The notes: a model not told the origin generated them from the sequence alone. Shown: positions 27,530 to 36,994, numbered from the stretch's first letter. The stretch: 64,000 nucleotides of DNA from Rhizobium ecuadorense (GCF_001187535.1 NZ_LFIO01001078.1:1-64000), one strand, 5' to 3'. Translations and numbers: made by a program.

Positions 27530-28233
27530 TGTTCCGAAGCCGGGTCGTTTCGGTCACCAGGATCGCTTTCGTTATCGTCACCGTCGTCTTTGTGGTGCTG
27601 GCCGGACGAGAGCTCTATGCTTCGATCAGAACGGCCAGCATCTCGATCGTCGCCGAGAGGATCGAGCGTGGCGATACCGTCGCCGATGATGTGGTGACGA
27701 GATATGCGTCGCGCAGTGTCGACGTGGTTGACGGACATTATTGCCGATCCGATATTGTCGCTGCCGGTGTGACGCTCGTTCTGGCGCAACTCGACCGACA
27801 GAATGTCAATGTTAACTACGATGCCTGGGTTGCTGCCGCATCGAGCGCCCGCGGTTATCTGCAATATGCGCTCTCCTGCATGCCGACGAACAGTAATTTT
27901 TGGCTCCGTCTCGCCGCTGTTCAGTCGATCATCGCGGAAGAGCCGCTTTCGATTGCGGGAATGATGAAGCGTTCGGTCGCTTTCGCGCCTTACGACGAGT
28001 CGATGATTTTGACCCGGTTCTATTTCTGGAACGATTTCACCGATGCAACGCTTTCGGCGGCAAAGACTGCGCTCAATAGCGATCTCACGACGATGCTGAA
28101 ACTTGGCGATCGTTGCAGGGTCAACGCCACCATAAAAGAGATCAGCCCACAACTCCGCCCGATCTTCGATCGAACTTGGGCAGGCGCCGGAGACGGCGCC
28201 ACAGCGCGATTTCGGCAACGCTGCAGCAAGTAA
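27529..28233 (+). CDS. Membrane-anchored protein of unknown function coupled to pssP
   Basis: 234 residues. Its ATG shares a base with the pssP stop (TGATG), so the two are translated together. One N-terminal membrane helix (about 11-29), then a helical extracytoplasmic region with TPR-like texture (LQYALSCMPTNSNFWLRLAA, MKRSVAFAPYDESM) and five cysteines after the anchor. No family is recognised with confidence. Its coupling to the co-polymerase suggests an accessory role in EPS assembly or export. A bidirectional hairpin follows. Confidence 0.75.
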   Translation: MFRSRVVSVTRIAFVIVTVVFVVLAGRELYASIRTASISIVAERIERGDTVADDVVTRYASRSVDVVDGHYCRSDIVAAGVTLVLAQLDRQNVNVNYDAWVAAASSARGYLQYALSCMPTNSNFWLRLAAVQSIIAEEPLSIAGMMKRSVAFAPYDESMILTRFYFWNDFTDATLSAAKTALNSDLTTMLKLGDRCRVNATIKEISPQLRPIFDRTWAGAGDGATARFRQRCSK

Positions 28234-28296
28234 CCGACGGCAGATTTCTGAGGACAGTTCGAGACCCAAGACGGCTGTATGCAAGGCTTGATGGGC

Positions 28297-28330
28297 GACA
28301 ACGCCCGCTGCTTGCGCAGCGGGCGTTGTC
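28297..28330. terminator. Strong bidirectional hairpin between convergent genes
   Basis: A perfect 15-bp stem (28297-28311 with 28316-28330) and a TTGC loop, located 63 bases after the plus-strand gene and 21 bases from the minus-strand rapA-like stop. No long T run, but its position and strength suit a shared terminator. Confidence 0.65.
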
Positions 28331-28351
28331 GATTGATCGGCGATTGGATGA

Positions 28352-29062
28352 TCAGACGCTGGCGCCCGAGACAAAATCCGTGCCCGTGATATTGAGCGTC
28401 AGAACGCCGGCGTCCGTGTGACCTTGGCCGTCGGAGATCTTGTAATACTGGATGGTTTCCGTGACATGATCGCCCGGAGCGATATCGGCTGCCAGATCAT
28501 AGGTGAATGAGCCGTCGGCCTTGACATGGAACGTGCCATAGGTCCCGACGACGTCGGTGGTTGCGCTCGGGTTGCCGTTCACGTTCGTGCCGGCGAACTG
28601 ACGGAGGAAGAGATGTCCATTGTCGCCGGGAATGTCGTTGTCGAGCGCATTGCCGGCGATCGGGCTGCCTTCGGTGAAGCTGTAGTGGTCGTCGACGGCG
28701 ATCGGCTTGACCTGGGTTACGCCCTGAATATTCAGGGTGAACAGGCCGACATCGGTATGACCGCTGCCGTCGGAGATCTTGTACGAGACCTTTTCCTGGA
28801 GCAATTCACCATTGGTGAAGTTGACCTTGGCAGCATCGCTCAGAACATAGGTGTAGCTGCCGTCCGGCTTGACGAAGAAGGTGCCGTAGTCGCCCTGGAT
28901 TTCAGTAACCTGGCTGTTGCCTTGCTTGGCGCCAACGCTCTGCTGGTCGAATGCGCGAAGGAATAGGTGGCCGTTGTCAGATGAATCGTTGCTCAGCAGG
29001 TTTCCCGAGATGACGTCGGTTTCCAGAAATGTTGCACTATCGTCGGTTGCGTGAATAGCCAT
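28352..29062 (-). CDS. rapA: RapA-like cadherin-type (CHDL/VCBS) secreted protein
   Basis: 236 residues, about 24 kDa, built of two similar domains (about 1-115 and 116-230). Each runs from a DDxx..F/E..I..NxLxND motif through NGHLFLR, GTF.VK.DGS.TY and YKISDG.GHTD to a beta strand. No Sec signal is present, as expected for type I substrates. Rhizobial Rap proteins are calcium-binding, EPS-binding lectins exported by PrsDE, whose genes are about 3 kb away. AAGGAGAGA precedes the ATG. Divergent from plyA, whose C-terminus has the same domain. Confidence 0.82.
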   Translation of the reverse strand: MAIHATDDSATFLETDVISGNLLSNDSSDNGHLFLRAFDQQSVGAKQGNSQVTEIQGDYGTFFVKPDGSYTYVLSDAAKVNFTNGELLQEKVSYKISDGSGHTDVGLFTLNIQGVTQVKPIAVDDHYSFTEGSPIAGNALDNDIPGDNGHLFLRQFAGTNVNGNPSATTDVVGTYGTFHVKADGSFTYDLAADIAPGDHVTETIQYYKISDGQGHTDAGVLTLNITGTDFVSGASV

Positions 29063-29749
29063 TGTATCTCTCCTTGAATTGATCTTCGCTGGCCAATTTT
29101 AACCTTAGCGACGGGTGAGATTAAGGATATATTAATACAGCGAGTCAAGGCTAGGATTAACAGAAGATGAACAGAAGATCGTTCTGCGTGCAATAATGAC
29201 ACACATAGTTTCGGCGTAAGGTAAGGAAGCACTTGCCGATGAGTGCTTTAATAATAAGTGAATACGCGACATAATGATCGATTGAGCATATTTCTTCAGA
29301 ATGTAAGAAGTTTTATGCGGAGGCAATCAATAATAATACCCGAGTTCACTTCTAGGTGGACGAAATTGTCAAATAATCACATTGGGCTAGCGATCTCTTT
29401 TGGTGATTTTGTCGCGCTGCCCCGATATGCCGATCTCAGGCCATTTTAAGTTCACCATTGTCATTTCCATTCTCGGATATGCCGAGGGAGAACCTTCGCA
29501 GTTGCGGCGACATTATCACAGCAATCCGTCTGTTACGGAAAATGGACTGCTATCGAACCGACATTCTAGTAAAAATACAATTCTGTCGTGCGTTGCAACT
29601 TTGACGCCATGAAAGATACCTGGAGGACGAAGAAAGTACCCCCTGTGGTCAAGAATATCGACAGATAGAAAGAATTTTAGTGTTTCATTTTAGCTGGCGG
29701 AGAGAGAGGCGCGCTTAGAAGATTTCCATTACCTCGGGGAGATCAAAGC
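29063..29749. promoter_or_regulatory. 687-bp AT-rich divergent regulatory region between rapA-like and plyA-like genes
   Basis: Clearly richer in A+T than its neighbours, with many short frames in all directions but none with both a ribosome binding site and protein-like composition. It must contain both divergent promoters. AAGGAG precedes rapA and GGGGAG precedes plyA. Binding sites cannot be named by eye. Confidence 0.5.
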
Positions 29750-31375
29750 ATGACCGTCTACTACGTGAATTCAGCGACAGGATCCGACCATAACAACGGA
29801 ACCACGGAGAGCTCGGCTTTCGCGACCTTGTCAGCGGTCGAATCCCTGAGGCTGAACCCCGGTGACAGTGTGCTGCTTGCCGCCGGCAGCGTGTTCAATG
29901 AACAATTCGACTTGAAATACTCCGGAAGTGTTACGGCGCCGATCACCATTGGCAGCTACGGTCTTGGCGACGCCCCGGTCATTCACAGCAGCAATGACGG
30001 CATCCATGGTTCTAAGGCCTCGAATATCGTCATCGAGAATATCAAGATCGCCGATACTGGGGCGAACGCGATATATGCAGGGAATGTGTCCAACTGGGTC
30101 GTGCGGAATGTTGAGGTGACGAATACGGGCCTTGCCGGAAAGCCCGGATCCGTCAGCTTCCAAAGCAGCCAGAACATCACCATCGTAAACAGCACGCTGA
30201 CCGGTGTCCATTCCGACGGGATCTGGATGGAAAAGGTCAATGGCGTCACCCTGATCAACAACACCGTCACCAACGCCCAGGGAAGCGCGGCAGACGCCAT
30301 TCAGCTCAACGACAGCAGCAACATTCTCGTCAAGGACAATCATCTGGAGCAAACGCAAACCAACAGCGCCAAGGGTGTCCTGGTGCTGATCCGCGCTCAG
30401 GATGCCCTGGTCGAGGGTAATACGCTCATCGGCGGCGGTTTCGGGTTGAGTGCACAGGCGGGCACCAATATCGCCATCCACGACAACAATATCTCGGGAT
30501 ATGGCGGCTACAGCTGGTCCTACGGCATCGGCCTGGGCGATCAGGGCGATGCGAAGAACTATGATATCAGCGGGAATTATATTCACGATGGCGTGTACGG
30601 GGTTCTGGTCAGCGCCGCCGGCAATCCGCTCTATGTTCGCGAGAATATCGATGTTCATGACAATGTCTTTGACGACCTGTCGTCTTCGGCGCTGAAGGTC
30701 GACCGGCCTGCATCGGGCTCCTTCTATGACAACATTATAGACAGCGATGTATCGACGCTGACGATGCCGGCCGTAATCGCTGCGCAAAACACCTTCTTTG
30801 TCGGCGACAACAAGACATTCGAGCAGGCGCAGGCCGAACTCGACAGCGCTGCCGGCAGCACGACCGGCGATACGTCACCGAGCCACGAGCAGACGCCTGC
30901 CGTACCGGTCATCGAACATCCTGCGGAAATCCCGGCGCAGCCGCTGGTATCCGCCCCGGCGCCTGTGACCGAAACGCCGGTAGTGAACGTGCCCACAGTC
31001 GCCGCGCCGAAAATTGTCGCAGTCCATGACAACTTGAAGATTTCGGCCGATACGGGCAGCGCATATCATGGAAATCTTCTTGAAAATGACAGTGCTGCCA
31101 ACGGGCATGTACTGCTCCGCCGCTTTGGCGACGGTGCCGTGGATAAATATGGGCTGACGGTAACGGGGAAATATGGTGTGATCCATATCGAAAGTGATGG
31201 CGATTACACCTACACCGTCGACGCGGCGAAGCTCGCCGGTCTTAGCGGGAACGTCAGCGAATCCTTCCAGTACAAAATTTCCGACGGCGCTTCGCACATC
31301 GACACGGACTCGCTGGGTATCTATATCAATGTCGATGCATTTCATTCCAGCCACGCGTCGCACCTGTTGGTCTGA
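29750..31375 (+). CDS. plyA: Right-handed beta-helix glycanase with C-terminal CHDL domain, PlyA-like
   Basis: 541 residues and no Sec signal. Residues 1-370 are parallel beta-helix repeats (VYYVNSATGSDHNNG at the start, then NxxI/V..N turns such as NSTLTGVHSDGIWMEKVNGV), the fold of pectate lyases and epimerases. A proline/valine linker (about 375-425) leads to a domain at 427-541 close in sequence to the RapA repeats (NLLENDSAANGHVLLRRF, YKISDGASH). R. leguminosarum PlyA is an EPS-degrading enzyme secreted by PrsDE and encoded nearby; the symbol is by position and architecture. Confidence 0.72.
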   Translation: MTVYYVNSATGSDHNNGTTESSAFATLSAVESLRLNPGDSVLLAAGSVFNEQFDLKYSGSVTAPITIGSYGLGDAPVIHSSNDGIHGSKASNIVIENIKIADTGANAIYAGNVSNWVVRNVEVTNTGLAGKPGSVSFQSSQNITIVNSTLTGVHSDGIWMEKVNGVTLINNTVTNAQGSAADAIQLNDSSNILVKDNHLEQTQTNSAKGVLVLIRAQDALVEGNTLIGGGFGLSAQAGTNIAIHDNNISGYGGYSWSYGIGLGDQGDAKNYDISGNYIHDGVYGVLVSAAGNPLYVRENIDVHDNVFDDLSSSALKVDRPASGSFYDNIIDSDVSTLTMPAVIAAQNTFFVGDNKTFEQAQAELDSAAGSTTGDTSPSHEQTPAVPVIEHPAEIPAQPLVSAPAPVTETPVVNVPTVAAPKIVAVHDNLKISADTGSAYHGNLLENDSAANGHVLLRRFGDGAVDKYGLTVTGKYGVIHIESDGDYTYTVDAAKLAGLSGNVSESFQYKISDGASHIDTDSLGIYINVDAFHSSHASHLLV

Positions 31376-31396
31376 CGCACGCCAACGCCGAGACAG

Positions 31397-31427
31397 CGTC
31401 AGCCGGCCGTCTTCCCGGCTGACGTTT
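31397..31427 (+). terminator. Terminator after plyA-like gene
   Basis: Stem CGTCAGCCGG (31397-31406) with CCGGCTGACG (31415-31424), 8-base loop, then TTT. It starts 22 bases after the plyA stop. Confidence 0.65.
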
Positions 31428-31868
31428 CCCGAGTTCCTTGGTCGATGATGAGCCGCCGCAGGCTGTGAAATGGGGCAAGGCGCGGTGACAAAATATTTCC
31501 GCGGTTCATATTCAGAACACACTATAGACTAGATTTATAGTTAACGCCTCAGTAAGCCTCGTGTCTATGTGCGCGACATGTTCAACCCTTTGAGCCGATA
31601 TTGGGCGGTTTACGGTTTTCACTTGCTTGGGCCGGTATATTTAGCATAGCGTTAAGCTAGGGCCCCTGAAATCGCTCGCTATAAATTGGAATTTTCGGTC
31701 ATTTTTCAGTGGGATTCATGTAATAAGCTTTGGACTTGTCAGTGGGTTTCGGTACCGATGCCGAAAATCCCAAACAGCGATGTCATTATTCGGGCTTCAT
31801 TGGCCTGTAGCTGCGATGTACGCAGATTTATTTGCCCGTATGCGATGCGGTAGGAGAGGATTTAATTC
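31428..31868. promoter_or_regulatory. Leader/promoter region of prsDE
   Basis: About 440 bp without a credible gene between the plyA terminator and the GTG of prsD. It is AT-rich around 31500-31780 and must carry the prsDE promoter. No specific box is identifiable by eye. Confidence 0.4.
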
Positions 31869-33638
31869 GTGTTTCAGAGTTCAGCGACTGATGCCAGCGA
31901 GCCGTCCCAGGCCTTGCGGAAATGCAAGGGGGGACTCATCTTCATTGGCATAGCAAGCGCGCTTATCAATATTCTCTATCTTACAAGCTCGTTTTTCATG
32001 CTTGAGGTCTATGACCGGGTCATCCCCAGCAAAAGCATCCCGACGCTGGCTGCCCTGGCAATACTTGCCCTCACTCTCTACGCTTTCCAGGGCGCCTTCG
32101 AGGTTCTCCGGAGCAGAATGCTGGTGCGCGTTGCCGGTGCGCTCGACGAGATGATGAACGGACGCGTATTCCGGGCGCTCATCAAGGCGCCGCTGAAGGT
32201 CAAAATCGGCGGGGACGGGCTTCAGCCGTTGCGCGACTTCGACCAGATAAGGACCTTTCTGTCCGGCATGGGCCCGACGGCGATGTTCGATCTGCCCTGG
32301 CTTCCCTTCTACGTCGTGATCTGCTTCCTGTTTCATCCGGCGATCGGATATATCGCGATCGGTGGATCGCTGGTGCTCGCCATCCTGACGTTCCTGACCA
32401 ACCAGGGAACGCGGACGCTCTCAAAGAAGCAATCGGAAGCCGGCAACATGCGCAATGCCTTCGCGCAGACCTCGATCCGCAACTCCGAGGTCATTCACGC
32501 AATGGGCATGGCCGGCACCATGGCTGAAATCTGGGACCGTAAAAACAGCGAATACCGGCTCATCAACCGGCAGGCGTCGGATGTCGGGAACGGATATGCG
32601 ACCCTGTCGAAGATTTTCCGTATTGCCCTGCAATCGGGAACGCTTGCGACCGGCGCGATCCTGGTCATTCAAGGACAGGCGTCCTCAGGCATTATCATCG
32701 CGGGTTCTATTCTGACGTCTCGCGCTCTGGCGCCTGTGGAAGCGGCTATCGGAAATTGGCGCGGTTTCGTTTCCGCCCAGCAGAGCTGGGCCCGGCTTGC
32801 GAACCTGTTGAAAACCATTCCGGAAATTCCCGCCCCGCTCGCGCTTGCAGCGCCTTCCAAGCAGGTTACGGTCGAGGGGCTGGCAAGCGGGCCGCCGGCG
32901 GGCCAACGCCTGGTCATTTCCGATATCAGCTTCGGGCTGAGAGCGGGCAGCGCCCTCGGAGTCATCGGTTACAGCGCCTCGGGCAAGTCGTCGTTGGCGC
33001 GGGCGATGATGGGCATTTGGCCGACCGTCAGGGGATCCATTCGCCTCGATGGCGCAGCACTCGACCAGTGGGATGGCGACGCGCTCGGCCGGCATATCGG
33101 CTATCTCCCGCAGGACGTGGAACTGTTCTCAGGAACCGTCGCTCAGAATATCTGCCGTTTCGCCAAGGAAATGTCGCCTGAGGCGGTGGTTGCCGCAGCG
33201 CGGGCGGCGCGTGTTCACGATCTCATTCTTCGGCTGCCGAACGGTTACGAAACCGAAATCGGTGAGGGAGGCGCCGCGCTTTCGGCCGGTCAGAGACAGC
33301 GTATCGCGCTTGCAAGAGCGCTCTACGGCGAACCCTTCCTCGTCGTGCTCGACGAACCGAACTCCAATCTCGATGAAGAAGGCGAGCGGGCGCTGAGTGC
33401 CGCGATCATGAGCGTGCGCGCACGCGGCGGCATCGTCGTCGTCATCGCGCATCGGTCCGGGGTTCTGGCGGTCTGCGACTTCGTGCTGATGATGCAGGAC
33501 GGCCGGATGATCGCCTTCGGACCGAAAGAGGAAGTTCTGGCACGGGTCAGCCGGCCGGAAGCGGCGCCGCGTACGCCGATTGCCGAGCGCGTGGCTCAGC
33601 TCAAAGTCGTCGTCGACGGCATAAATGCCGCCGAATAG
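31869..33638 (+). CDS. prsD: Type I secretion ABC transporter, PrsD-like
   Basis: 589 residues from GTG 31869 (AGGAGAGG upstream). An ABC exporter half-molecule: six membrane segments (about 20-300), then Walker A GYSASGKSS (about 366-374), Q-loop YLPQDVELFSG, signature LSAGQRQRIALARAL (Ala replaces the first Gly) and Walker B LVVLDEPNSNLD. No N-terminal peptidase domain, as in PrtD/PrsD-type exporters. In R. leguminosarum PrsD with PrsE secretes Rap and Ply proteins; such genes flank it here. Followed by prsE after 15 bases. Confidence 0.93.
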   Translation: MFQSSATDASEPSQALRKCKGGLIFIGIASALINILYLTSSFFMLEVYDRVIPSKSIPTLAALAILALTLYAFQGAFEVLRSRMLVRVAGALDEMMNGRVFRALIKAPLKVKIGGDGLQPLRDFDQIRTFLSGMGPTAMFDLPWLPFYVVICFLFHPAIGYIAIGGSLVLAILTFLTNQGTRTLSKKQSEAGNMRNAFAQTSIRNSEVIHAMGMAGTMAEIWDRKNSEYRLINRQASDVGNGYATLSKIFRIALQSGTLATGAILVIQGQASSGIIIAGSILTSRALAPVEAAIGNWRGFVSAQQSWARLANLLKTIPEIPAPLALAAPSKQVTVEGLASGPPAGQRLVISDISFGLRAGSALGVIGYSASGKSSLARAMMGIWPTVRGSIRLDGAALDQWDGDALGRHIGYLPQDVELFSGTVAQNICRFAKEMSPEAVVAAARAARVHDLILRLPNGYETEIGEGGAALSAGQRQRIALARALYGEPFLVVLDEPNSNLDEEGERALSAAIMSVRARGGIVVVIAHRSGVLAVCDFVLMMQDGRMIAFGPKEEVLARVSRPEAAPRTPIAERVAQLKVVVDGINAAE

Positions 33639-33653
33639 GCCGGAAGGAAGATT

Positions 33654-34961
33654 GTGAGTAAGGTTATCAGTGAATCGAAACGCTCCCTCAATCGCCATGT
33701 CGCCATTGTCGGCGTGTTGTCGCTAGCCTTGGTTTGCGGCATTGGCGGCTGGGCGGCAACGACCGAGCTTTCGAGCGCCGTCATCGGCGAGGGCGTGGTC
33801 GTCGTCAACGGCGATGTCAAGAAGATCCAGCACCTGACCGGCGGCATCGTGTCGAAACTGCTGGTCTCCGAAAATGACCATGTGACGGCTGGACAGGTCC
33901 TGATACGGCTCGACGGCACGACGACAAAAGCACAGCTCTCGATCGTCGAGAGCACACTCGCTCAGCTTTATGCGCGCCGTGCCCGCCTCAAGGCCGAACG
34001 GATCGACGCCGAGACATTCGATGTCCAGGAAAACATCAGCGATCTGACGTCCAGCACCGCGGCGCGGGATCTGCTCGATGGCGAGACGAAGCTGTTCGAC
34101 AGCCGCAGATCGGCGCTGATCGGAATGAAAAGCCAGCTGGCGTCGCGCAAGGATCAACTGGCCGAGCAGATCAAGGGGTTGGTCGTTCAGATCGACGCGA
34201 CCCATGATTCTCTGGGCCTGATCGAACAGGAACTCGAGGGTGTCGATACGCTCTACAAGAAGGGGCTGGTGACGCTGCAGCGTTTGAATGCGCTCAAGCG
34301 CGCCCGCGCCGACCTTCAGGGTAACAGCGGCCAGGAAATCGCTGCAAAGGCGGAGGCCGAAGGCAAGGCGATCGAGATCGATCGCCAGTCGATCCAGCTG
34401 GACGAGGATCGCCGTTCGGAGATCGCCAAGGAACTGACCGACGTTGAGGCGAAGATCGCCGAAAATGAAGAGCGCCGAGGAACTGCGCTCGATCAGCTCC
34501 GCCGTCTCGACATTACCGCGCCGCTCAGCGGGCGCGTTCACGAGCTTTCCATTCACACCGTCAATGGCGTCGTCAATCCGGGTGAGACGCTGATGCTGGT
34601 CGTTCCCGAAAATGAAGATCTGACGGTTGAGGCGAGAGTTGCCACGCGCGATATCGACCAGCTTCACGTCAGCCAGTCCGTCGACGTGCGTTTCAGCGCC
34701 TTCGATCAGCGCACGACGCCGGATGTGCGCGGTGAGATCACCTCGATTGCGCCTGATATCGTCAAGGATGAGCGGACGGGCATCAGCTATTATCCCGTTC
34801 GCGTCAAGCCGGAGGCTGAAAGCATCGCCAAGCTGAAGTCGATAAAGCTCTATCCCGGCATGCCGGCCGAAGTCTTTATCAAGATCGCCGACAGAACCGT
34901 TATCTCCTATCTGACGAAGCCGCTGACCGATCAGATGCAGCACGTATTTCGTGAGGAGTGA
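33654..34961 (+). CDS. prsE: Type I secretion membrane fusion protein, PrsE-like
   Basis: 435 residues from a GTG with AAGGAAG upstream. N-terminal anchor (about 18-38), lipoyl half QHLTGGIVSKLLVSENDHV, a long coiled-coil hairpin (about 95-295) and the C-terminal beta domain with DITAPLSGRVHELSIHTVNG and YPGMPAEVFI. It bridges PrsD and an outer-membrane TolC-type channel not found in this window. Gene spacing shows an operon with prsD. Confidence 0.92.
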   Translation: MSKVISESKRSLNRHVAIVGVLSLALVCGIGGWAATTELSSAVIGEGVVVVNGDVKKIQHLTGGIVSKLLVSENDHVTAGQVLIRLDGTTTKAQLSIVESTLAQLYARRARLKAERIDAETFDVQENISDLTSSTAARDLLDGETKLFDSRRSALIGMKSQLASRKDQLAEQIKGLVVQIDATHDSLGLIEQELEGVDTLYKKGLVTLQRLNALKRARADLQGNSGQEIAAKAEAEGKAIEIDRQSIQLDEDRRSEIAKELTDVEAKIAENEERRGTALDQLRRLDITAPLSGRVHELSIHTVNGVVNPGETLMLVVPENEDLTVEARVATRDIDQLHVSQSVDVRFSAFDQRTTPDVRGEITSIAPDIVKDERTGISYYPVRVKPEAESIAKLKSIKLYPGMPAEVFIKIADRTVISYLTKPLTDQMQHVFREE

Positions 34962-35115
34962 TGGCGCGGCTGTGCCGCGTCACAACCGGCATGAGCGGTC
35001 ATCTTCATAAAATTGTCTCAAGCCTGCTGCAGTTTGTCTCAAGAAGGGCATGGCTGCCTTTCCAGCCGGATTTTGGACGCGTGACCTATCGGTTCCGCCG
35101 AGATATGATTTCGCC

Positions 35116-35811
35116 ATGATAAGTTTGCGGCTTTGGCGAGCAGCGCCGGTTGAGAGACGATCGCCCTATGGATGGCTTCTGCTTTTGGCGTGTCTGGCGA
35201 TGCTCGGGGCGCCGGAAAGCGGTCATGCCGGGAATGCCCCGCCGTTGAAAATAGTAGCGTTCGGAACATCATTGACGGCTCGGGGAGGGTGGCAGCCCGC
35301 TCTTGAGACAGAGCTTGCAGCCTGCCTGCAGAGGCCGGTGAAAATCGAGAGCGTTGCAAAAAGTGGCGAGACATCGCTATGGGCTCTTACCCAGCTCGAT
35401 CGCGTCGTTGCCGAGCAGCCGGATATCGTCCTGATCGAGCTTTACGCTAACGACGCAGCATTGCAGCGGTTCGTGTCGCTTGCGCAAAGCCGAAAGGATA
35501 TCGGCGATATCCTCGATCAGCTTCGGCAGCGCCTGCCGCAGGCGCGGATCATCGTCATGGCGATGAATCCCTTTTCGGGGCTGCGCGGCCTGATCCGCCC
35601 CTTTGTCGGCAGCTATATCTCGGCCCATCAGGCGGAGGCGCAGAAACGCGGTCTGGAGTTGGTCGACCACCAGCCGAACTGGCGGCGTCTGACGCCGGTA
35701 GAACTGGCGGCAGCAATTCCGGATGGCGCCCATCCCCTGCCTGAGATTGCATCCAAAGTCATCGTGCCGGAACTTGTCAAACACATTACCGGTGGCAATT
35801 GCACGGAATGA
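35116..35811 (+). CDS. SGNH/GDSL-type hydrolase, exported
   Basis: 231 residues from ATG 35116, giving a signal or anchor of hydrophobic residues (about 20-38). SGNH blocks are seen: FGTSLTARGG with nucleophile Ser52, the Gly of block II in VAKSGET, YAND with Asn112 and the Asp/His pair of PDGAHP. These enzymes remove acyl groups or cleave esters. Its place after prsDE and opposite pssE makes deacetylation of EPS a reasonable but unproven idea. Confidence 0.78.
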   Translation: MISLRLWRAAPVERRSPYGWLLLLACLAMLGAPESGHAGNAPPLKIVAFGTSLTARGGWQPALETELAACLQRPVKIESVAKSGETSLWALTQLDRVVAEQPDIVLIELYANDAALQRFVSLAQSRKDIGDILDQLRQRLPQARIIVMAMNPFSGLRGLIRPFVGSYISAHQAEAQKRGLELVDHQPNWRRLTPVELAAAIPDGAHPLPEIASKVIVPELVKHITGGNCTE

Positions 35812-35851
35812 AGGATCTCCGCTGTGCCGACAGCGTCTCTGCGGGGCTGAT

Positions 35852-36328
35852 TCAGACTGCCGCGAGATAGCCTTTGAGGTAGTTGACTAGGGAAGCCCGT
35901 CCAACCTCGGACGGATCCTCGTGAGAGGGACTGTCCAGATCTGCAAGAAGATAGTTTTTGAGATCCTCGTCGGAATGCGCGACATAGATGCCCGGCCGGC
36001 CGGCGAGCTGACCTACGGTGGCAAGCTGGTGATCGTTTCGATGCTCGCCGAGGGATGCTTGCCGCGGCACGAGAATGATCGGTTTTCCAAAACGTTTCGC
36101 GGTTAGCACCGTGCCAATTCCCGCATGCGAGACGATGACAGTCGCGTCGCGAAAGACCCTATCGAAGTCCGCGGGCTCGATATTCTTGATCCATTTCATA
36201 TTCTGTGGCGTGTAGGTGCCTTTGCCGATCTGCGCCAGAACCGGCTTGGACAGTTCCTTTGCGAAAGTGTCGACGGCCCTGATGAGGCGGTCAAACGGCA
36301 GCTGCGTTCCGACGGTGACAAGGATCAA
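35852..36328 (-). CDS. pssE: Glucuronosyltransferase catalytic subunit, PssE-like (Alg13/GT28 C-terminal half)
   Basis: 158 residues. The start is taken as a TTG at 36328 overlapping the pssD stop (TTGA), with AGGAG upstream; homology begins at once with ILVTVGTQLPFDRLI. The UDP-sugar site is seen in VIVSHAGIGTVLTAKRFGKP and PRQASLGEHRNDHQ. Together with membrane-bound PssD it forms a split transferase known to add glucuronate to glucosyl-pyrophosphoryl lipid, the second step of R. leguminosarum EPS assembly. An apparent longer frame into pssD is an artefact. Confidence 0.88.
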   Translation of the reverse strand: MILVTVGTQLPFDRLIRAVDTFAKELSKPVLAQIGKGTYTPQNMKWIKNIEPADFDRVFRDATVIVSHAGIGTVLTAKRFGKPIILVPRQASLGEHRNDHQLATVGQLAGRPGIYVAHSDEDLKNYLLADLDSPSHEDPSEVGRASLVNYLKGYLAAV

Positions 36329-36783
36329 AGGACAGCTCCTGCATAGTGGGGACCATCCGGCCGCGACAAATGTTGCCATTGCGTGAGCCACAGCGTCGCG
36401 ATACGGCCAGCCAATTTTCCCGATAGGGACAACTTCTCGACATTGGCGACGCTATCGATCCAGATCGTCCGCTTGCCCGTCAATTTGCCGGCAAGCAGGC
36501 AGAAAAGTCCGGGCGCAGCACCCGTGGAAATGACAACGTCGGGCCTCTGCTTGATAACCATGGCGAAGGCGCTGAAAAAGCATCGGATCGACATGGTAAT
36601 GGAGTCGCGGCTGCAATCGGGCAGGACCAGCCCGTCGCGAATATCATATTTGGCAAGCAGCCCGGGAATGGTCGTTGCAAAGACGATATCGCAGCCCTCG
36701 AACGCGCCGCGCATGGCCATCAGCTGCTCCCAGTGGCCGCCTCCCGACGAGGCAGCGAGAACCTTTATTTTTTTCTCAGCCAT
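36325..36783 (-). CDS. pssD: Glucuronosyltransferase membrane subunit, PssD-like (Alg14 family)
   Basis: 152 residues from ATG 36783 with AGGAG upstream. Starts KIKVLAASSGGGHWEQLMAM, the GT28 N-terminal pattern, and contains PDVVISTGAAPGLFCLLAGK and IWIDSVANV, typical of Alg14 proteins that anchor the catalytic Alg13 partner. It works with PssE, translationally coupled downstream. A 211-base gap separates it from pssC, possibly with its own promoter. Confidence 0.88.
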   Translation of the reverse strand: MAEKKIKVLAASSGGGHWEQLMAMRGAFEGCDIVFATTIPGLLAKYDIRDGLVLPDCSRDSITMSIRCFFSAFAMVIKQRPDVVISTGAAPGLFCLLAGKLTGKRTIWIDSVANVEKLSLSGKLAGRIATLWLTQWQHLSRPDGPHYAGAVL

Positions 36784-36994
36784 AGACAGGCATCTCCTAT
36801 ATTTGACCGACGGCAAGAGCGAAAAACCGTTCTGTTCGAACCAGCAGTTGTGTCACGATAATTCAGTAGAAGTGTATCATTCTCGGCTCGGTTGGTTGAA
36901 GCCTTGCAGTTCATCGGCAGCCGTTAGACATGATAATTTTGATTGGAACATAGTAACGGCCAGAACCTCTCCAAGAGCGCTTCCGCAAATAATA

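Noticed and set aside
33723..34943. 406-codon minus-strand frame inside prsE
   Set aside because: Exact antisense of the HlyD-family gene, with no own signals.
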